Assembly (NCBI GenBank): GCA_022841505.1
Contig: JALHRK010000009.1
Coordinates: 1 to 45,517, forward strand
Source: Saprospiraceae bacterium
GTDB lineage: Bacteria; Bacteroidota; Bacteroidia; Chitinophagales; Saprospiraceae
Reading direction: 5' to 3'
Length of the DNA stretch: 45,517 nt
Shown: in pieces, positions 1-9,054 of the stretch
Layout of the letters: every line of letters begins with the position of its first letter
Position numbering within the stretch: the stretch's first letter is position 1
The notes under the pieces: model-generated
The model's database searches: none
Seen by the model: only the letters and a program-made list of their open reading frames with translations
What the model was told of the DNA's origin: nothing
Position numbers and translations under genes: made by a program

Positions 1-1163
1 GCCTTCCGCACTTTGGTCGCCTGACCTTTGTGGGGATGCGAGGGAATCTCCGCGTGGTAGGTGTTGGGAAGCTGCCACATGAGCCGGACTTCCTGGGTGC
101 TGCTTGCCGTTGTTTTGATACGTGCGAGATACGGCTGCGCGTGGGCGGGGATATGGTCGATGCCGATTTCACCCTCGGCCTGGGCAACCTGCGCGATATT
201 GTGCCGGATGGTGAGAACGTGAGAAAGCCGCGTTTCTTCCCAGCGCCGGAGGGTGGTTTCGTCGCGCTCAAACAGCGATGCCAGCGCCTCGCGGGAAATG
301 GTCACGTCCCATTTGCCCTTGAGAGATCGCCCGGTAATCCAGCCTGCGTATAGCATCCCTTCCCACTGCTCAAGGCTGCCGGCAGGGTCAAGCATGACTT
401 CGCGATTGCCGGGCAGGTTGGTTTCTGTCGGGATGCCTTGTTCCTCGGCGATCTGGGTCATCACTCGCGCTACTGGCTGTATGCCGCAGAGATACAAAAA
501 CTTGCCTGAGCGGAACCAGAATAACCCCTCGCCCTGAGCCAGCAGGCGGTTGAAATGCCGCTTGGTGTAGTCGATGCGCTGCGCCTGGACGCTCTGCCAC
601 AGGGCGCGGCGGTTGACGACGCCGCTGCCGTCGCTACTGCGGGTGATCTCTCGTCCTAACGCCCATAATCGGAACTGGTGGGCGCGGGAAAGCGCAATAG
701 ACAGGCGTCCCATTTCCCAATCGACGCGAAGCAGCTTTTGCTCATGGATAGGCAAAATGTGCGGTTTAACGCCAAAAATCTGTTCATAGGTAGAAATGGC
801 AGCTTGCTTTGAGGTGGGGGGTGTGGGCTGGGGTTTTGACCGCTGCTTCTGAAACCGGGCGGCTGCTGCAACCTGCTGATGCGGGTCAGGAACATAGGTG
901 GCTTTGCAGTGGGCGAGAGCGTTGAGCGCGGCAATCCTACCATCCGTTTCCAGGCGGGTAGGGGCAAAAAGCAGTTGTTTGAGCAGGCTATCGGGCAAGG
1001 TCGCGGAGATTTTCTGGCTCAAGCTCTCGGCATGGTGCGGGGCGTGTTCAATGCACCACTGCGCGGCCTCTAACGCCTGCCGCTGCGGGTCATGCGAAAG
1101 AGTCTCCCACAGGGCTTGCAGGGAAACGAGTATCTGGTTGGGGGATGGCTTCTGCTCTAGCAT
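1..1163 (-). CDS. Hypothetical protein, partial (runs off left edge); possible replication or DNA-binding accessory protein
   Basis: Manual translation from ATG at 1163 on the minus strand is open for about 387 codons to base 1 (MLEQKPSPNQILVSLQALWETLSHDPQRQALEAAQWCIEH...QLPNTYHAEIPSHPHKGQATKVRKA). Absent from the ORF track because it has no stop in the window. Co-oriented with the genes at 1445-3806. Confidence 0.75.
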   Translation of the reverse strand, partial: MLEQKPSPNQILVSLQALWETLSHDPQRQALEAAQWCIEHAPHHAESLSQKISATLPDSLLKQLLFAPTRLETDGRIAALNALAHCKATYVPDPHQQVAAAARFQKQRSKPQPTPPTSKQAAISTYEQIFGVKPHILPIHEQKLLRVDWEMGRLSIALSRAHQFRLWALGREITRSSDGSGVVNRRALWQSVQAQRIDYTKRHFNRLLAQGEGLFWFRSGKFLYLCGIQPVARVMTQIAEEQGIPTETNLPGNREVMLDPAGSLEQWEGMLYAGWITGRSLKGKWDVTISREALASLFERDETTLRRWEETRLSHVLTIRHNIAQVAQAEGEIGIDHIPAHAQPYLARIKTTASSTQEVRLMWQLPNTYHAEIPSHPHKGQATKVRK

Positions 1164-1274
1164 CACGCCTCACCAATCCTGAACAAAAGGTGAGAGGTGA
1201 AAAACAAAGCAAATCCTAACTTGCCAGATTCCAGTTTCGCGCTATACTTGAAACTGTATTGACAAGCAAATAGT

Positions 1275-1341
1275 CCACCTCTCAAAGGTGGTGTTATCTA
1301 ACAAACACACTCGCAGGCCGCCAGACCTATATCGCGAGTGT
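1275..1341. terminator. Two hairpins between co-oriented minus-strand genes
   Basis: ccacct-ctcaa-aggtgg (about 1275-1291) and acactcgc (1307-1314) / gcgagtgt (1334-1341). Confidence 0.3.
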
Positions 1342-1444
1342 TTTGCGTTTATATACCGGAAAACTATAGCATAGTCCTGAAAATCCGCCACAATTTCCCT
1401 TTGGGGCGATTACTCGCCCCAATCCCGCAAACTACGCCTCGCCC

Positions 1445-2314
1445 TTAGTCTTTGTCATCCGGTTTCATGGTATCCGCGATAGTCTTGGCAAGGTCATCAG
1501 GAACAGGGGACGGGCTGCCGGCTGCCGGTGGGGGGGGTGGGGTCTTCCCAAGTGTAGCATTCACTGTTTTCTGTAAGTCTTCGATGCCAGCGGGTGCAGG
1601 GACAAACTTAGGCCAGATAACGGGTACATTCGAAATGCCAGCCGTTTGTTGTTTTGGCTTTTTAGATGCCTCTTCGTTGTAAAATTGGCTTTCAAGCCTC
1701 GCATCAATCAGGTCAAGTATGCGGGCACGTTGGGCATAGTAAAAGATTTGATTTTTTGTCAGAAGTGAAAACGCGCCAATGCCAATTACCCAACCTGTTA
1801 GCGGCTCTACAAAGAAGCCAACAAGGAACGCTGCCACAAAACACAAGATTGGTTCCCACCAAAGGTAAAGCGACCAGTCATCAATTCCCGTCCATTCATA
1901 AAGTCGGGGAACGCCTGTACTCTTTGAATGCCACGGCTCTCCCGCTAGGTAGCGTAGCCTGATGCGCCAACGCTGTATCCCACCCGCGATTAAAAAGGCA
2001 ACCGTAAACAGCGTCAGAGGTACAGAAAAACCAGCGTCCGGGTCACGGCCTATAATGGCGGTATAATACGCCAGATAGCTAATGACGCTGAGAATACTTG
2101 CGGCCATGATGAAACGTACCCAGCTAAAATACCTTTCCCCAAAATCGTACCTCAAAAAAACTTCAACCAATATCGACCACCAGCCGAGAATAATGGTGAG
2201 AAGTCCGGCCATAGAGGAAATGAACGTTGTTGCATTTTTCCCCGCAATGGCACTGGCTATAAGTGCAACTTCTTCCGCCCCCGGATCAATCCCGCCCGCA
2301 CTTGAGTCAAACAT
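1445..2314 (-). CDS. Multi-TM membrane protein with proline-rich C-terminus; candidate membrane partner of the coupling protein
   Basis: 289 aa with several hydrophobic segments (TTFISSMAGLLTIILGWWSILVEVF, FIMAASILSVISYLAYY, VPLTLFTVAFLIAGGI, ILCFVAAFLVGFFV). 22 bp downstream of the coupling-protein stop, same strand. Confidence 0.7.
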   Translation of the reverse strand: MFDSSAGGIDPGAEEVALIASAIAGKNATTFISSMAGLLTIILGWWSILVEVFLRYDFGERYFSWVRFIMAASILSVISYLAYYTAIIGRDPDAGFSVPLTLFTVAFLIAGGIQRWRIRLRYLAGEPWHSKSTGVPRLYEWTGIDDWSLYLWWEPILCFVAAFLVGFFVEPLTGWVIGIGAFSLLTKNQIFYYAQRARILDLIDARLESQFYNEEASKKPKQQTAGISNVPVIWPKFVPAPAGIEDLQKTVNATLGKTPPPPPAAGSPSPVPDDLAKTIADTMKPDDKD

Positions 2315-2336
2315 GATTTATCCCCTATAGTCTGTG

Positions 2337-3806
2337 CTATTTCTGCAAAAAGATTTGAAACAGGGCTGTGTCTTGGGTAACGTTCCAAACACGCCCCCCT
2401 TGAAATACTATCCCTTGCACTTCCAGATTGTTTTCCTTTCCTCCTTTTTTGAGCCGGGTAAACGCATCCGGCCACACCTTGTACTGCACACTCTCGCTGC
2501 CGCCACCTGTCCGTGAGCCTCCTTCTGCGCCCTGGCTCACACTGAAACTATGCCCTGTTTGCCAGTCTTGCCCTATCATGTCGGCGGCGAATAAATTCGT
2601 TGCATGATCGCCGTTCGCGTGGAAAATTTTGGTCTGGAAATTGCCGAGTAGGGCATGGGCTTCGTCGTGGCTGTTTGCCCCGCCCAGCACTGCATAATAA
2701 TTGCTGATGTTCTGCGTCATGTAGACCGTGCAAGCCCTCGCTGACCTCGCAACTGCTTGATACTGATAGTCAAAACTGCTGACAAAATTCTGTGCCTCGT
2801 CCGCCCATAGAAACACCGGGCGCGGGTCGGTCTTTGGATTGCGCCGGAGGATAGCGCGTTGAAACATGAATTTGAAAATCCCCTGCACAATTCGCCCTAA
2901 TTCCTGATACTCCTGAATGGGTAAATCGAGGATGATGATAGCGTCGTTCTTATAGGTCATTTCAGGTACAAGCGTGGTTTCGGTACAGAGTAGCTCCCAC
3001 GCAAGGCCATGTAGCAATTGATCGGCCACGCTGGTGAAGGTAGCTACGATGCTGCTGCGGGTTCTGTCGCCAAGATTGGGGAATTCATGTAGCCAATAAT
3101 CCGAGGCCATTTCAAAATCATTCAACTCACGGGGAGTCTTCTCTTTCTGTTCGGCTTCCTCCATGCACTTGGCGCAAAACGAGGTATCCCACCACGAAGG
3201 TTCATCTTCTGTCGCTACTCGTTTAAGCTGCTCTATGCTCGTTGGCGCATCCCGTACAAACTTAGCTAAGTCCTTTAGGGTAATCGTGCCTTTACTGAGG
3301 ATTAGGATTTCTATCCCGTTGCGGATAAGCTGCCGCATAGCGCGTTCCCAGAACTGTTCCTTCCCGGCGATGTCGTGAGTACCTTCGGCAAGCTCGGTAA
3401 CGCGAGTCAGGAGATTGACAAGGTTCTCGGTAAGACCGCCGCCCTTTCCCCGCCGCTTCAACTCATAGTCCAGAAAATTAAAGCGCCATTGATGCGCGAC
3501 CTTCTGGCCGTGTTCGTCGTAGCGGTATCCCTCTGGCGAAAATACGATGACATTTTGCAAGCGCCCGGTTTCCCTCGCGTACTGCTCCCATAGCTCCCGC
3601 TCCTCTGGCTTGGCGCACATGACCAGCCCGCCAAGACCAGCATCTAAAAACGCCCTGGCTAAGGTCGCGCCGCTGCCACTGGTCTTGCCGCTGCCCGTCG
3701 CGCCCATGATACTTGTGCCTTGTGTTGCATCGTTAATTGTCCAGTAGTCATTCGGTGAAAAAGCGAATAGTGGTGCATCAAGATCAATGTCGTCAGACGA
3801 GGCCAT
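2337..3806 (-). CDS. Type IV coupling protein (VirD4/TraG-like ATPase), soluble form
   Basis: Walker A GATGSGKTSG, Walker B-like PVFLWADEAQNF, TraG/VirD4-like CAKPEERELWEQYA region. No N-terminal TM segment. Start placed at MASSDD (3806) after gggggacagc; the track start is 3845. Confidence 0.85.
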   Translation of the reverse strand: MASSDDIDLDAPLFAFSPNDYWTINDATQGTSIMGATGSGKTSGSGATLARAFLDAGLGGLVMCAKPEERELWEQYARETGRLQNVIVFSPEGYRYDEHGQKVAHQWRFNFLDYELKRRGKGGGLTENLVNLLTRVTELAEGTHDIAGKEQFWERAMRQLIRNGIEILILSKGTITLKDLAKFVRDAPTSIEQLKRVATEDEPSWWDTSFCAKCMEEAEQKEKTPRELNDFEMASDYWLHEFPNLGDRTRSSIVATFTSVADQLLHGLAWELLCTETTLVPEMTYKNDAIIILDLPIQEYQELGRIVQGIFKFMFQRAILRRNPKTDPRPVFLWADEAQNFVSSFDYQYQAVARSARACTVYMTQNISNYYAVLGGANSHDEAHALLGNFQTKIFHANGDHATNLFAADMIGQDWQTGHSFSVSQGAEGGSRTGGGSESVQYKVWPDAFTRLKKGGKENNLEVQGIVFQGGRVWNVTQDTALFQIFLQK

Positions 3807-3942
3807 AGCTTTGCTGTCCCCCGTAAAAAATGCGGATTGTAACACATTCAGCGACGCTATAATTACGGTCAGGATTAAGGCGGTTTTGAGTCCGTAAACG
3901 GTTAGCTCCCTGCGCCTTTATGTCATGCTGTTTTGCGTTTCC

Positions 3943-4157
3943 AGCAGTGGGCATGTCCACTGCTACCCCTCTAATGAGGGGTATGTTTTAGCCGCGCAGC
4001 GCGCACGATGTTGGCCATAAAAAGACGCGCCAGCGGATTTTTTTGCCGACATCAGCAAGTGCGCTATTCCTAGCTTCGCTAGCGTCTACCCATAAGCTCT
4101 GCTAGGGGAATAGGTCGGTGTTTTACGCCAACTACGCTATACTTAACTTAGCTAAGT
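3943..4157. promoter_or_regulatory. Candidate oriT / divergent regulatory region
   Basis: Between divergent coupling-protein and relaxase genes: agcagtgg-gcatgt-ccactgct (3943-3964), acccctc-taat-gaggggt (3965-3982), gatgttggc (4007-4015)/gccgacatc (4045-4053), aagtgcgc (4057-4064), palindrome acttagctaagt (4146-4157). Confidence 0.5.
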
Positions 4158-4181
4158 CCGGTACAAAAGCGGAAGTGAAAG

Positions 4182-5738
4182 ATGGTCAAACAAGGGCATT
4201 TTCACGCACACATTAAATCGGTATCCCGCTCGAAGGGATACTCTGCGGTAGCCGCCGCTGCCTATCAATCCGGGCAAGACCTCGTTCATGAAAAACAAAA
4301 ACAGTTCTCCCTAAACCTCGGCTATGAAAATGGCGGCGTAACGACGGACTATCGTAAGAAGCTCAACAAGGGCATTGTCTCTGACACCTTGCGCGAACAA
4401 TTTGCAGCCAACGGCGTAACGCTCACCGAACAGGCTACAGCCCAGAAAGAAGGGCGTCGGGATTGGACGATTACCGATGGTGAGCGGGTCTACATGGTCA
4501 AAGAATTTGAGCATAAGGAACTAAATTCTGAAACTCGAAAGCGCGAAACAACGGCATTGTTCTTAGATGTCTATGCCGATAGGACGCACAACTACACCAC
4601 GCGCGAGGATGTCAAAGAAACATGGGTGCAAGCGCCGGACTATGCGCCGGAGTGGATACGGGCGATAGAAAGTAAGGGCGGCGCTGTTGAAAAGAAAGAT
4701 CGGGAGGCATTATGGAATTGGGCGGAAAGTGCTGAAATTGCGCGGGATGCCAGAACTGCCCGAACCTTTCAATTAGCCCTTAGCCGGGGGCTGTCCTACG
4801 ATCAGAACATAGGCTTGCTCCGGCAGTATGTGAATGAGCAACTAACGCCGTTTGGATTTGTTTCTGACGTTGCCATACATTCTAAAAAAGCCAGTGATGG
4901 CAAAGAAAATCTACACGCCCATATTTTGATAACCACACGCAGCTTGACGGAAGAGGGTACTCTGGCCGCCAATAAAACCGCCCCCTGGGATGACCATGAA
5001 AAAGTTGCAGATCGGCATAAGGCATGGGGTAGCCAGCTTCGCGCATGGCGCGGCGCGTGGGCGGAAAAACAAAATACCGCGCTTGAGACCGCAGACAGTG
5101 ATACCCGCGTCGATCATCGCAGCTATGAAGAACAGGGCGTGGATGTCATTCCGACGGAGCATGTGGGCGCGGCGGAGTGGAATAAGGGCAAGCGCGGCGA
5201 AAAAACGGGTGCTGCCGAACGTAATGAGGCCATTGAACGGCAAAATGCCGAAAAGGATGCACATTACAAGACTTTCAAAGCGCTGCTGCGGTTTCGGCGG
5301 CCAAAAGTGGCCGCAGAGAAATCCGAGGAAAAAACCGAAGAAAAGCCCGTCGAGAAACAATACTATGCGGGTCGCACTACCGTAACTCGCTGGTTTGGCC
5401 TGGGCAGTCGATCAACCCATATCTATTTGCCGGGTATGTCCAGCCTGCCCCGTAAACAACGCGCCGCTCTTGATGCAAGCACCCCACGTCTGACACACGG
5501 CGAAATCTATGAGCGGTTAAGCGATCATCATCAGCGCACTATCGGCGGTGTTCTCCTCAGCAATGAGTCGGGCGGGACTCCACGAGAAGCAATCGAACAA
5601 TTCCAGCGTATTGCGAAAACCGTCCGGCAAAGTGCCTCCGATGCAAAAAACTATGTGGGGGAAAGCCTGAAAAACTGGCGGGGTCGCACCTCCGGCCAGC
5701 GGCAAGATCAGCCTGACAAAAAAGACCGTGATCGGTGA
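4182..5738 (+). CDS. MobA/MobL family (MOBQ) relaxase
   Basis: N-terminus MVKQGHFHAHIKSVSRSKGYSAVAAAAYQSGQDL and histidine motif NLHAHILITTR, typical of MobA/MobL relaxases. Confidence 0.88.
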   Translation: MVKQGHFHAHIKSVSRSKGYSAVAAAAYQSGQDLVHEKQKQFSLNLGYENGGVTTDYRKKLNKGIVSDTLREQFAANGVTLTEQATAQKEGRRDWTITDGERVYMVKEFEHKELNSETRKRETTALFLDVYADRTHNYTTREDVKETWVQAPDYAPEWIRAIESKGGAVEKKDREALWNWAESAEIARDARTARTFQLALSRGLSYDQNIGLLRQYVNEQLTPFGFVSDVAIHSKKASDGKENLHAHILITTRSLTEEGTLAANKTAPWDDHEKVADRHKAWGSQLRAWRGAWAEKQNTALETADSDTRVDHRSYEEQGVDVIPTEHVGAAEWNKGKRGEKTGAAERNEAIERQNAEKDAHYKTFKALLRFRRPKVAAEKSEEKTEEKPVEKQYYAGRTTVTRWFGLGSRSTHIYLPGMSSLPRKQRAALDASTPRLTHGEIYERLSDHHQRTIGGVLLSNESGGTPREAIEQFQRIAKTVRQSASDAKNYVGESLKNWRGRTSGQRQDQPDKKDRDR

Positions 5739-5785
5739 TACAATTTATATCTTTATTCGGGTAATAGACGAGGCATGTAATCCAC

Positions 5786-6640
5786 ATGGCCGATGATAAG
5801 GGCAAGAGTCCACCCCCTCCCAAAGCGCTCACGGAGACGGTTAAGGCAGGTGTAGACCTGCAAAGTGCAATAAACAAAAATATGCCGGAGCAATCTCCGC
5901 AAAGCGGCAAGCCCAATACCCTACAAACGGCAAAGGAAGTAGGTAGCAATCTCAAGCAAAGCGGTGTTACGTTTGCAAAAGATACGCCAGCGCAGTCTAC
6001 TCCGCAACCGTCGCAGCAGAAAATTGTTGAAAGTGAAATGCGGGCGGCGAATGCAAGGAACGCTCAGAGTGCTGAAAAGTTAATACAGAACGCTACATCC
6101 GCCGAAACTTCACGCCCCAACATACCGCCTCCTCAGCGAAATACTACCGCCGAACTCGGTAGGTCTCGCTCTCTGGCTGCAAACTCTAGCCGCCCTCCCT
6201 CATCTCCTGCTGTGCAGCCCGCCCAAAGCGCGGCACAACAGACTAGGCAACCATCACCCACTCCTGCTGTGCAGCCCGCCCAAAGCGCGGCACAACAGAC
6301 TAGGCAACCATCACCCACTCCTGCGGCGCAGCCTGCCCAAAGTGCGGCACAACAGACCACACAACCCAAACCTGCTCCATCTAACCCTTTTCGTAATGAG
6401 CAAACCGCGCGGCCTGCCCAAAGCACTCCACAACAGACCACACAATCAAAACCAGCGCCGCCCAACCCTTTCCATAAGCCCGCGCCCGCACAAAGCATGA
6501 ATAAAGAGGCCTCACAACATAATCTCTCGGCAGAGCAAAATGGGCGTGACGCAAAAGCCGAAATCGGGCAAAATAAAGAGAAAGCTCAATCTAAAGAGCA
6601 AGACAAAAACAGGGATAAGGGAAAAGACAATGAGCGGTAA
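5786..6640 (+). CDS. Low-complexity Pro/Gln/Ala-rich protein with tandem repeats
   Basis: 284 aa with repeated SAAQQTRQPSPTPAVQPAQ units; directly downstream of the relaxase. Confidence 0.65.
   Translation: MADDKGKSPPPPKALTETVKAGVDLQSAINKNMPEQSPQSGKPNTLQTAKEVGSNLKQSGVTFAKDTPAQSTPQPSQQKIVESEMRAANARNAQSAEKLIQNATSAETSRPNIPPPQRNTTAELGRSRSLAANSSRPPSSPAVQPAQSAAQQTRQPSPTPAVQPAQSAAQQTRQPSPTPAAQPAQSAAQQTTQPKPAPSNPFRNEQTARPAQSTPQQTTQSKPAPPNPFHKPAPAQSMNKEASQHNLSAEQNGRDAKAEIGQNKEKAQSKEQDKNRDKGKDNER
6206..6376 (+). repeat. 57-bp (19-aa) coding tandem repeat, about 3 copies
   Basis: Units at 6206-6262, 6263-6319 (identical to the first by eye) and a diverging copy from 6320. Confidence 0.85.
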
Positions 6641-7109
6641 CAGCAGCCTGCGTCAACGCTATGCACAACCTGCCAACGAACCCGTAGACGACATTGAGGA
6701 AATTGAAGAAAACGACGCCCCCGACCCGCAGCATTATGTCGCCTTTGGCAAAACCAGAGGGGCGCGGCGCGAGGAACACGGTTTCAAGATTTACCATCAC
6801 GATGGCAAAACCATTGAGGTCATGTATTACAGGTATTTAATCCGTGTAGGCTCGACTGCGCCAGACAAACTGGTGCTATTCTTTACCGATAGCGTCTATG
6901 AAATTACAGGGAATGATCTTCGCCCGCTCATGTCGCCGCTACGTGACTATAAAATCACTTTCCTGCAAGCCTTCATCCCGCAAACACACCCTCCCCTGGC
7001 GACTGATAATGACGAAATGGTGATTTATAGCATTCTGGGGCAGGGTAATGACGAGTGGTGGGATAATCTCGAAAAGCGGGATGCCGTCCGTCAAAAAGAG
7101 GATGTGTAA
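6630..7109 (+). CDS. Hypothetical protein, paralogue A of a tandem pair
   Basis: MSGNSSLRQRYAQPANEPVDDIEE...FKIYHHDGKTIEVMYYRYLIRVGS...; ATG at 6630 overlaps the preceding stop. Confidence 0.7.
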   Translation: MSGNSSLRQRYAQPANEPVDDIEEIEENDAPDPQHYVAFGKTRGARREEHGFKIYHHDGKTIEVMYYRYLIRVGSTAPDKLVLFFTDSVYEITGNDLRPLMSPLRDYKITFLQAFIPQTHPPLATDNDEMVIYSILGQGNDEWWDNLEKRDAVRQKEDV

Positions 7110-7202
7110 GCCCTCTTTGTTATGACAAAGTTGTGAATATTGTGACAGTGGCCGCACGGGGTATTGAGCGGCCTACCGTCTGTATGCTACGGTTGCTTCG
7201 CT

Positions 7203-7658
7203 ATGAGCAACATTTTCAACCTCTTTGGCAATAAGCCTGCCCCTTCGGATGCGGATGGTAAGAAGCCCTATAAGGCGTTCACCTGCTTTCATCCTGACTC
7301 TCGTGAGGCGCTTGGGTTTGTGATCTACCATCACGATGCTAAAACCATTGAGGTGCTGTATTACAGGTATTTAATCCGTGTAGCCTCAATTTCTCCGGGC
7401 GAGTTGGTGCTGTTCTTTACCGATAGCGTTTATACGATTAAGGGGAATGATCTTTTGCCGCTCCTCATTCCACTCCGCGATTATAAAATCAATTCCCTGC
7501 AAGCCTTCAACCCGCAAACCCACCCTCTCCTGGCGGCTGATAATAACGAGATAGTGATTTATAGCATTCAAGGGCAGGGTAATGACGAGTGGTGGCAAGA
7601 ACGCGAAAAGCTCACTGTAGCTCAGAAAATAGAGACCGAAAATTCTTCTGATACCTGA
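7203..7658 (+). CDS. Hypothetical protein, paralogue B of a tandem pair
   Basis: MSNIFNLFGNKPAPSDADGKK...FVIYHHDAKTIEVLYYRYLIRVAS...; high identity with 6630-7109 across the IYHHD...NDEWW region. Confidence 0.7.
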   Translation: MSNIFNLFGNKPAPSDADGKKPYKAFTCFHPDSREALGFVIYHHDAKTIEVLYYRYLIRVASISPGELVLFFTDSVYTIKGNDLLPLLIPLRDYKINSLQAFNPQTHPLLAADNNEIVIYSIQGQGNDEWWQEREKLTVAQKIETENSSDT

Positions 7659-7666
7659 CGATAAGT

Positions 7667-7694
7667 GCGGCGCTGACGCATTCGCCAGCGCCGC
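7667..7694. terminator. Hairpin between convergent genes
   Basis: gcggcgctg (7667-7675), 10-nt loop, cagcgccgc (7686-7694), perfect 9-bp stem. Confidence 0.5.
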
Positions 7695-7702
7695 AAGAGT
7701 AG

Positions 7703-7924
7703 TTAGCTGGCCGCTTCCTCGTAAGGTACGAGAATCATCACGCAGTCGCGCAGCTCGATGCTGGCCGGGATGATGTCCCATAGAATCCGCTGGTTGCCCT
7801 TCTCGGTGGCAAAACTCACCCCAACCTTAACCGGGTAGTGCTTTCTCCCGTTCTCCGAGCGCAGTAGCTTAACCGTATAGGTCGGCTTTTTCATTTCAGT
7901 AGGCGGGGTAGTTTCGTTTGTCAT
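7703..7924 (-). CDS. Small hypothetical protein (73 aa)
   Basis: Open frame convergent to 7203-7658, with a plausible hairpin between. Confidence 0.5.
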   Translation of the reverse strand: MTNETTPPTEMKKPTYTVKLLRSENGRKHYPVKVGVSFATEKGNQRILWDIIPASIELRDCVMILVPYEEAAS

Positions 7925-8154
7925 CGGTCTTCTCCTTGTTTCAAGGCTAACCCTATGTCGGCCTTATACCAACGCTCCCTCCACTACCATAGCCGGGGTT
8001 ATCAACGTCTTTTCGGGAGACCGCTCGATGCGGCGGAAGACGATTGAAAATCCCGGCGGTTATGGCTAACTTCTGGTATCTGGCGGCTCTTGGGGGTAGG
8101 CTTTGGAACCTGAGACAGCCAGGTAAGCAAAAAAAAGCGACTGGTGAAAACAAA

Positions 8155-9054
8155 ATGAATACTTATCAGGCAAAGAGAATCCCGCTGCGCGATCTGCTTA
8201 CGGCGCTGGGATGTGTGCCGCAAAGGGAAAATAAAGGGGAATTATGGTATCTAAGCCCGTTCCGGCAAGAGGGCGCACCATCGTTCAAAGTGAGCGTGAC
8301 GGGCAATGCTTGGTATGATTTCGGCCTCGGCAAGGGGGGCAATATCATCGACTTTGCTATGCAGTATTTTCAGGTGTCGAGCGTCGCTGCGGCTCTGAGT
8401 GAATTAGAGCGCTGCATGGGAAGTAGTGCCAGCATTGCGCCCCCTCCCTCCGCTCCTGCGCTTCGGCCTACCATAGAACTAAAGGACGATCTCAAGATCA
8501 CGAAAATTCAGTCCCTGCAAAATAAGGCACTAACCGATTACTTGCAATCGCGGGGGATTGCTGTTGAGGTTGCGCGTCCCTACGTCCAGGAAATGTATTA
8601 CACCCGCTCCAAAAAACACTTCTTCGCCCTCGCTTTCTCTACCCAAAGCGGCGGCTGGGAGCTACGCAATCGGTACTTCAAAGGCAGTGCGGGGAGCAAG
8701 GATATTTCCATCATCCAGCCTGCAAGCGTTATTGAGGATGCCGCCATAATGGTATTTGAGGGGTTTATGGACTTCATGAGCTATTTGATGTGGAAAAAGG
8801 TCACAGTGCCGCCCCTGCCAGTGCTGGTACTGAACTCTACAGCAATGGCTGAAAAGGCCATAAGCACCATCCGTGATCGGGGAATACAAACGGTGCATTT
8901 GTGTCTCGATCATGATGCAAGCGGACGCGAAGTAACCGCCCAATTTCAGCAGCAATTAAGTGGTGTAAATGTCGTCGATCAATCGGCGCTGTATGCCGGG
9001 CATAAGGATTTTAATGAATTCCTGCAAAAACAGCGCCAGCCTGAACTATCCTGA
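8155..9054 (+). CDS. Toprim-domain DNA primase-like protein
   Basis: Primase N-terminal-like GAPSFKVSVTGNAWYDFGLGKGGNIIDFAMQYF; Toprim-like IMVFEGFMDFMSYL and HLCLDHDASGREVTAQF. Start MNTYQAKRIPLRDLL preferred over the track start 8044. Confidence 0.8.
   Translation: MNTYQAKRIPLRDLLTALGCVPQRENKGELWYLSPFRQEGAPSFKVSVTGNAWYDFGLGKGGNIIDFAMQYFQVSSVAAALSELERCMGSSASIAPPPSAPALRPTIELKDDLKITKIQSLQNKALTDYLQSRGIAVEVARPYVQEMYYTRSKKHFFALAFSTQSGGWELRNRYFKGSAGSKDISIIQPASVIEDAAIMVFEGFMDFMSYLMWKKVTVPPLPVLVLNSTAMAEKAISTIRDRGIQTVHLCLDHDASGREVTAQFQQQLSGVNVVDQSALYAGHKDFNEFLQKQRQPELS

Noticed and set aside
656-967. 103-aa minus-strand ORF, and 30-353 and 898-1182 plus-strand ORFs
   Set aside because: They overlap the continuous 1-1163 minus-strand CDS in other frames; low-complexity compositions fit shadow ORFs.
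4911-5385. 149-aa and 131-aa ORFs inside the relaxase gene
   Set aside because: Overlapping shadow ORFs within a well-supported MOBQ relaxase.
6206-6376. CRISPR array
   Set aside because: Contiguous in-frame tandem repeats without spacers. No CRISPR-like repeat-spacer pattern or cas genes were seen anywhere in the window.
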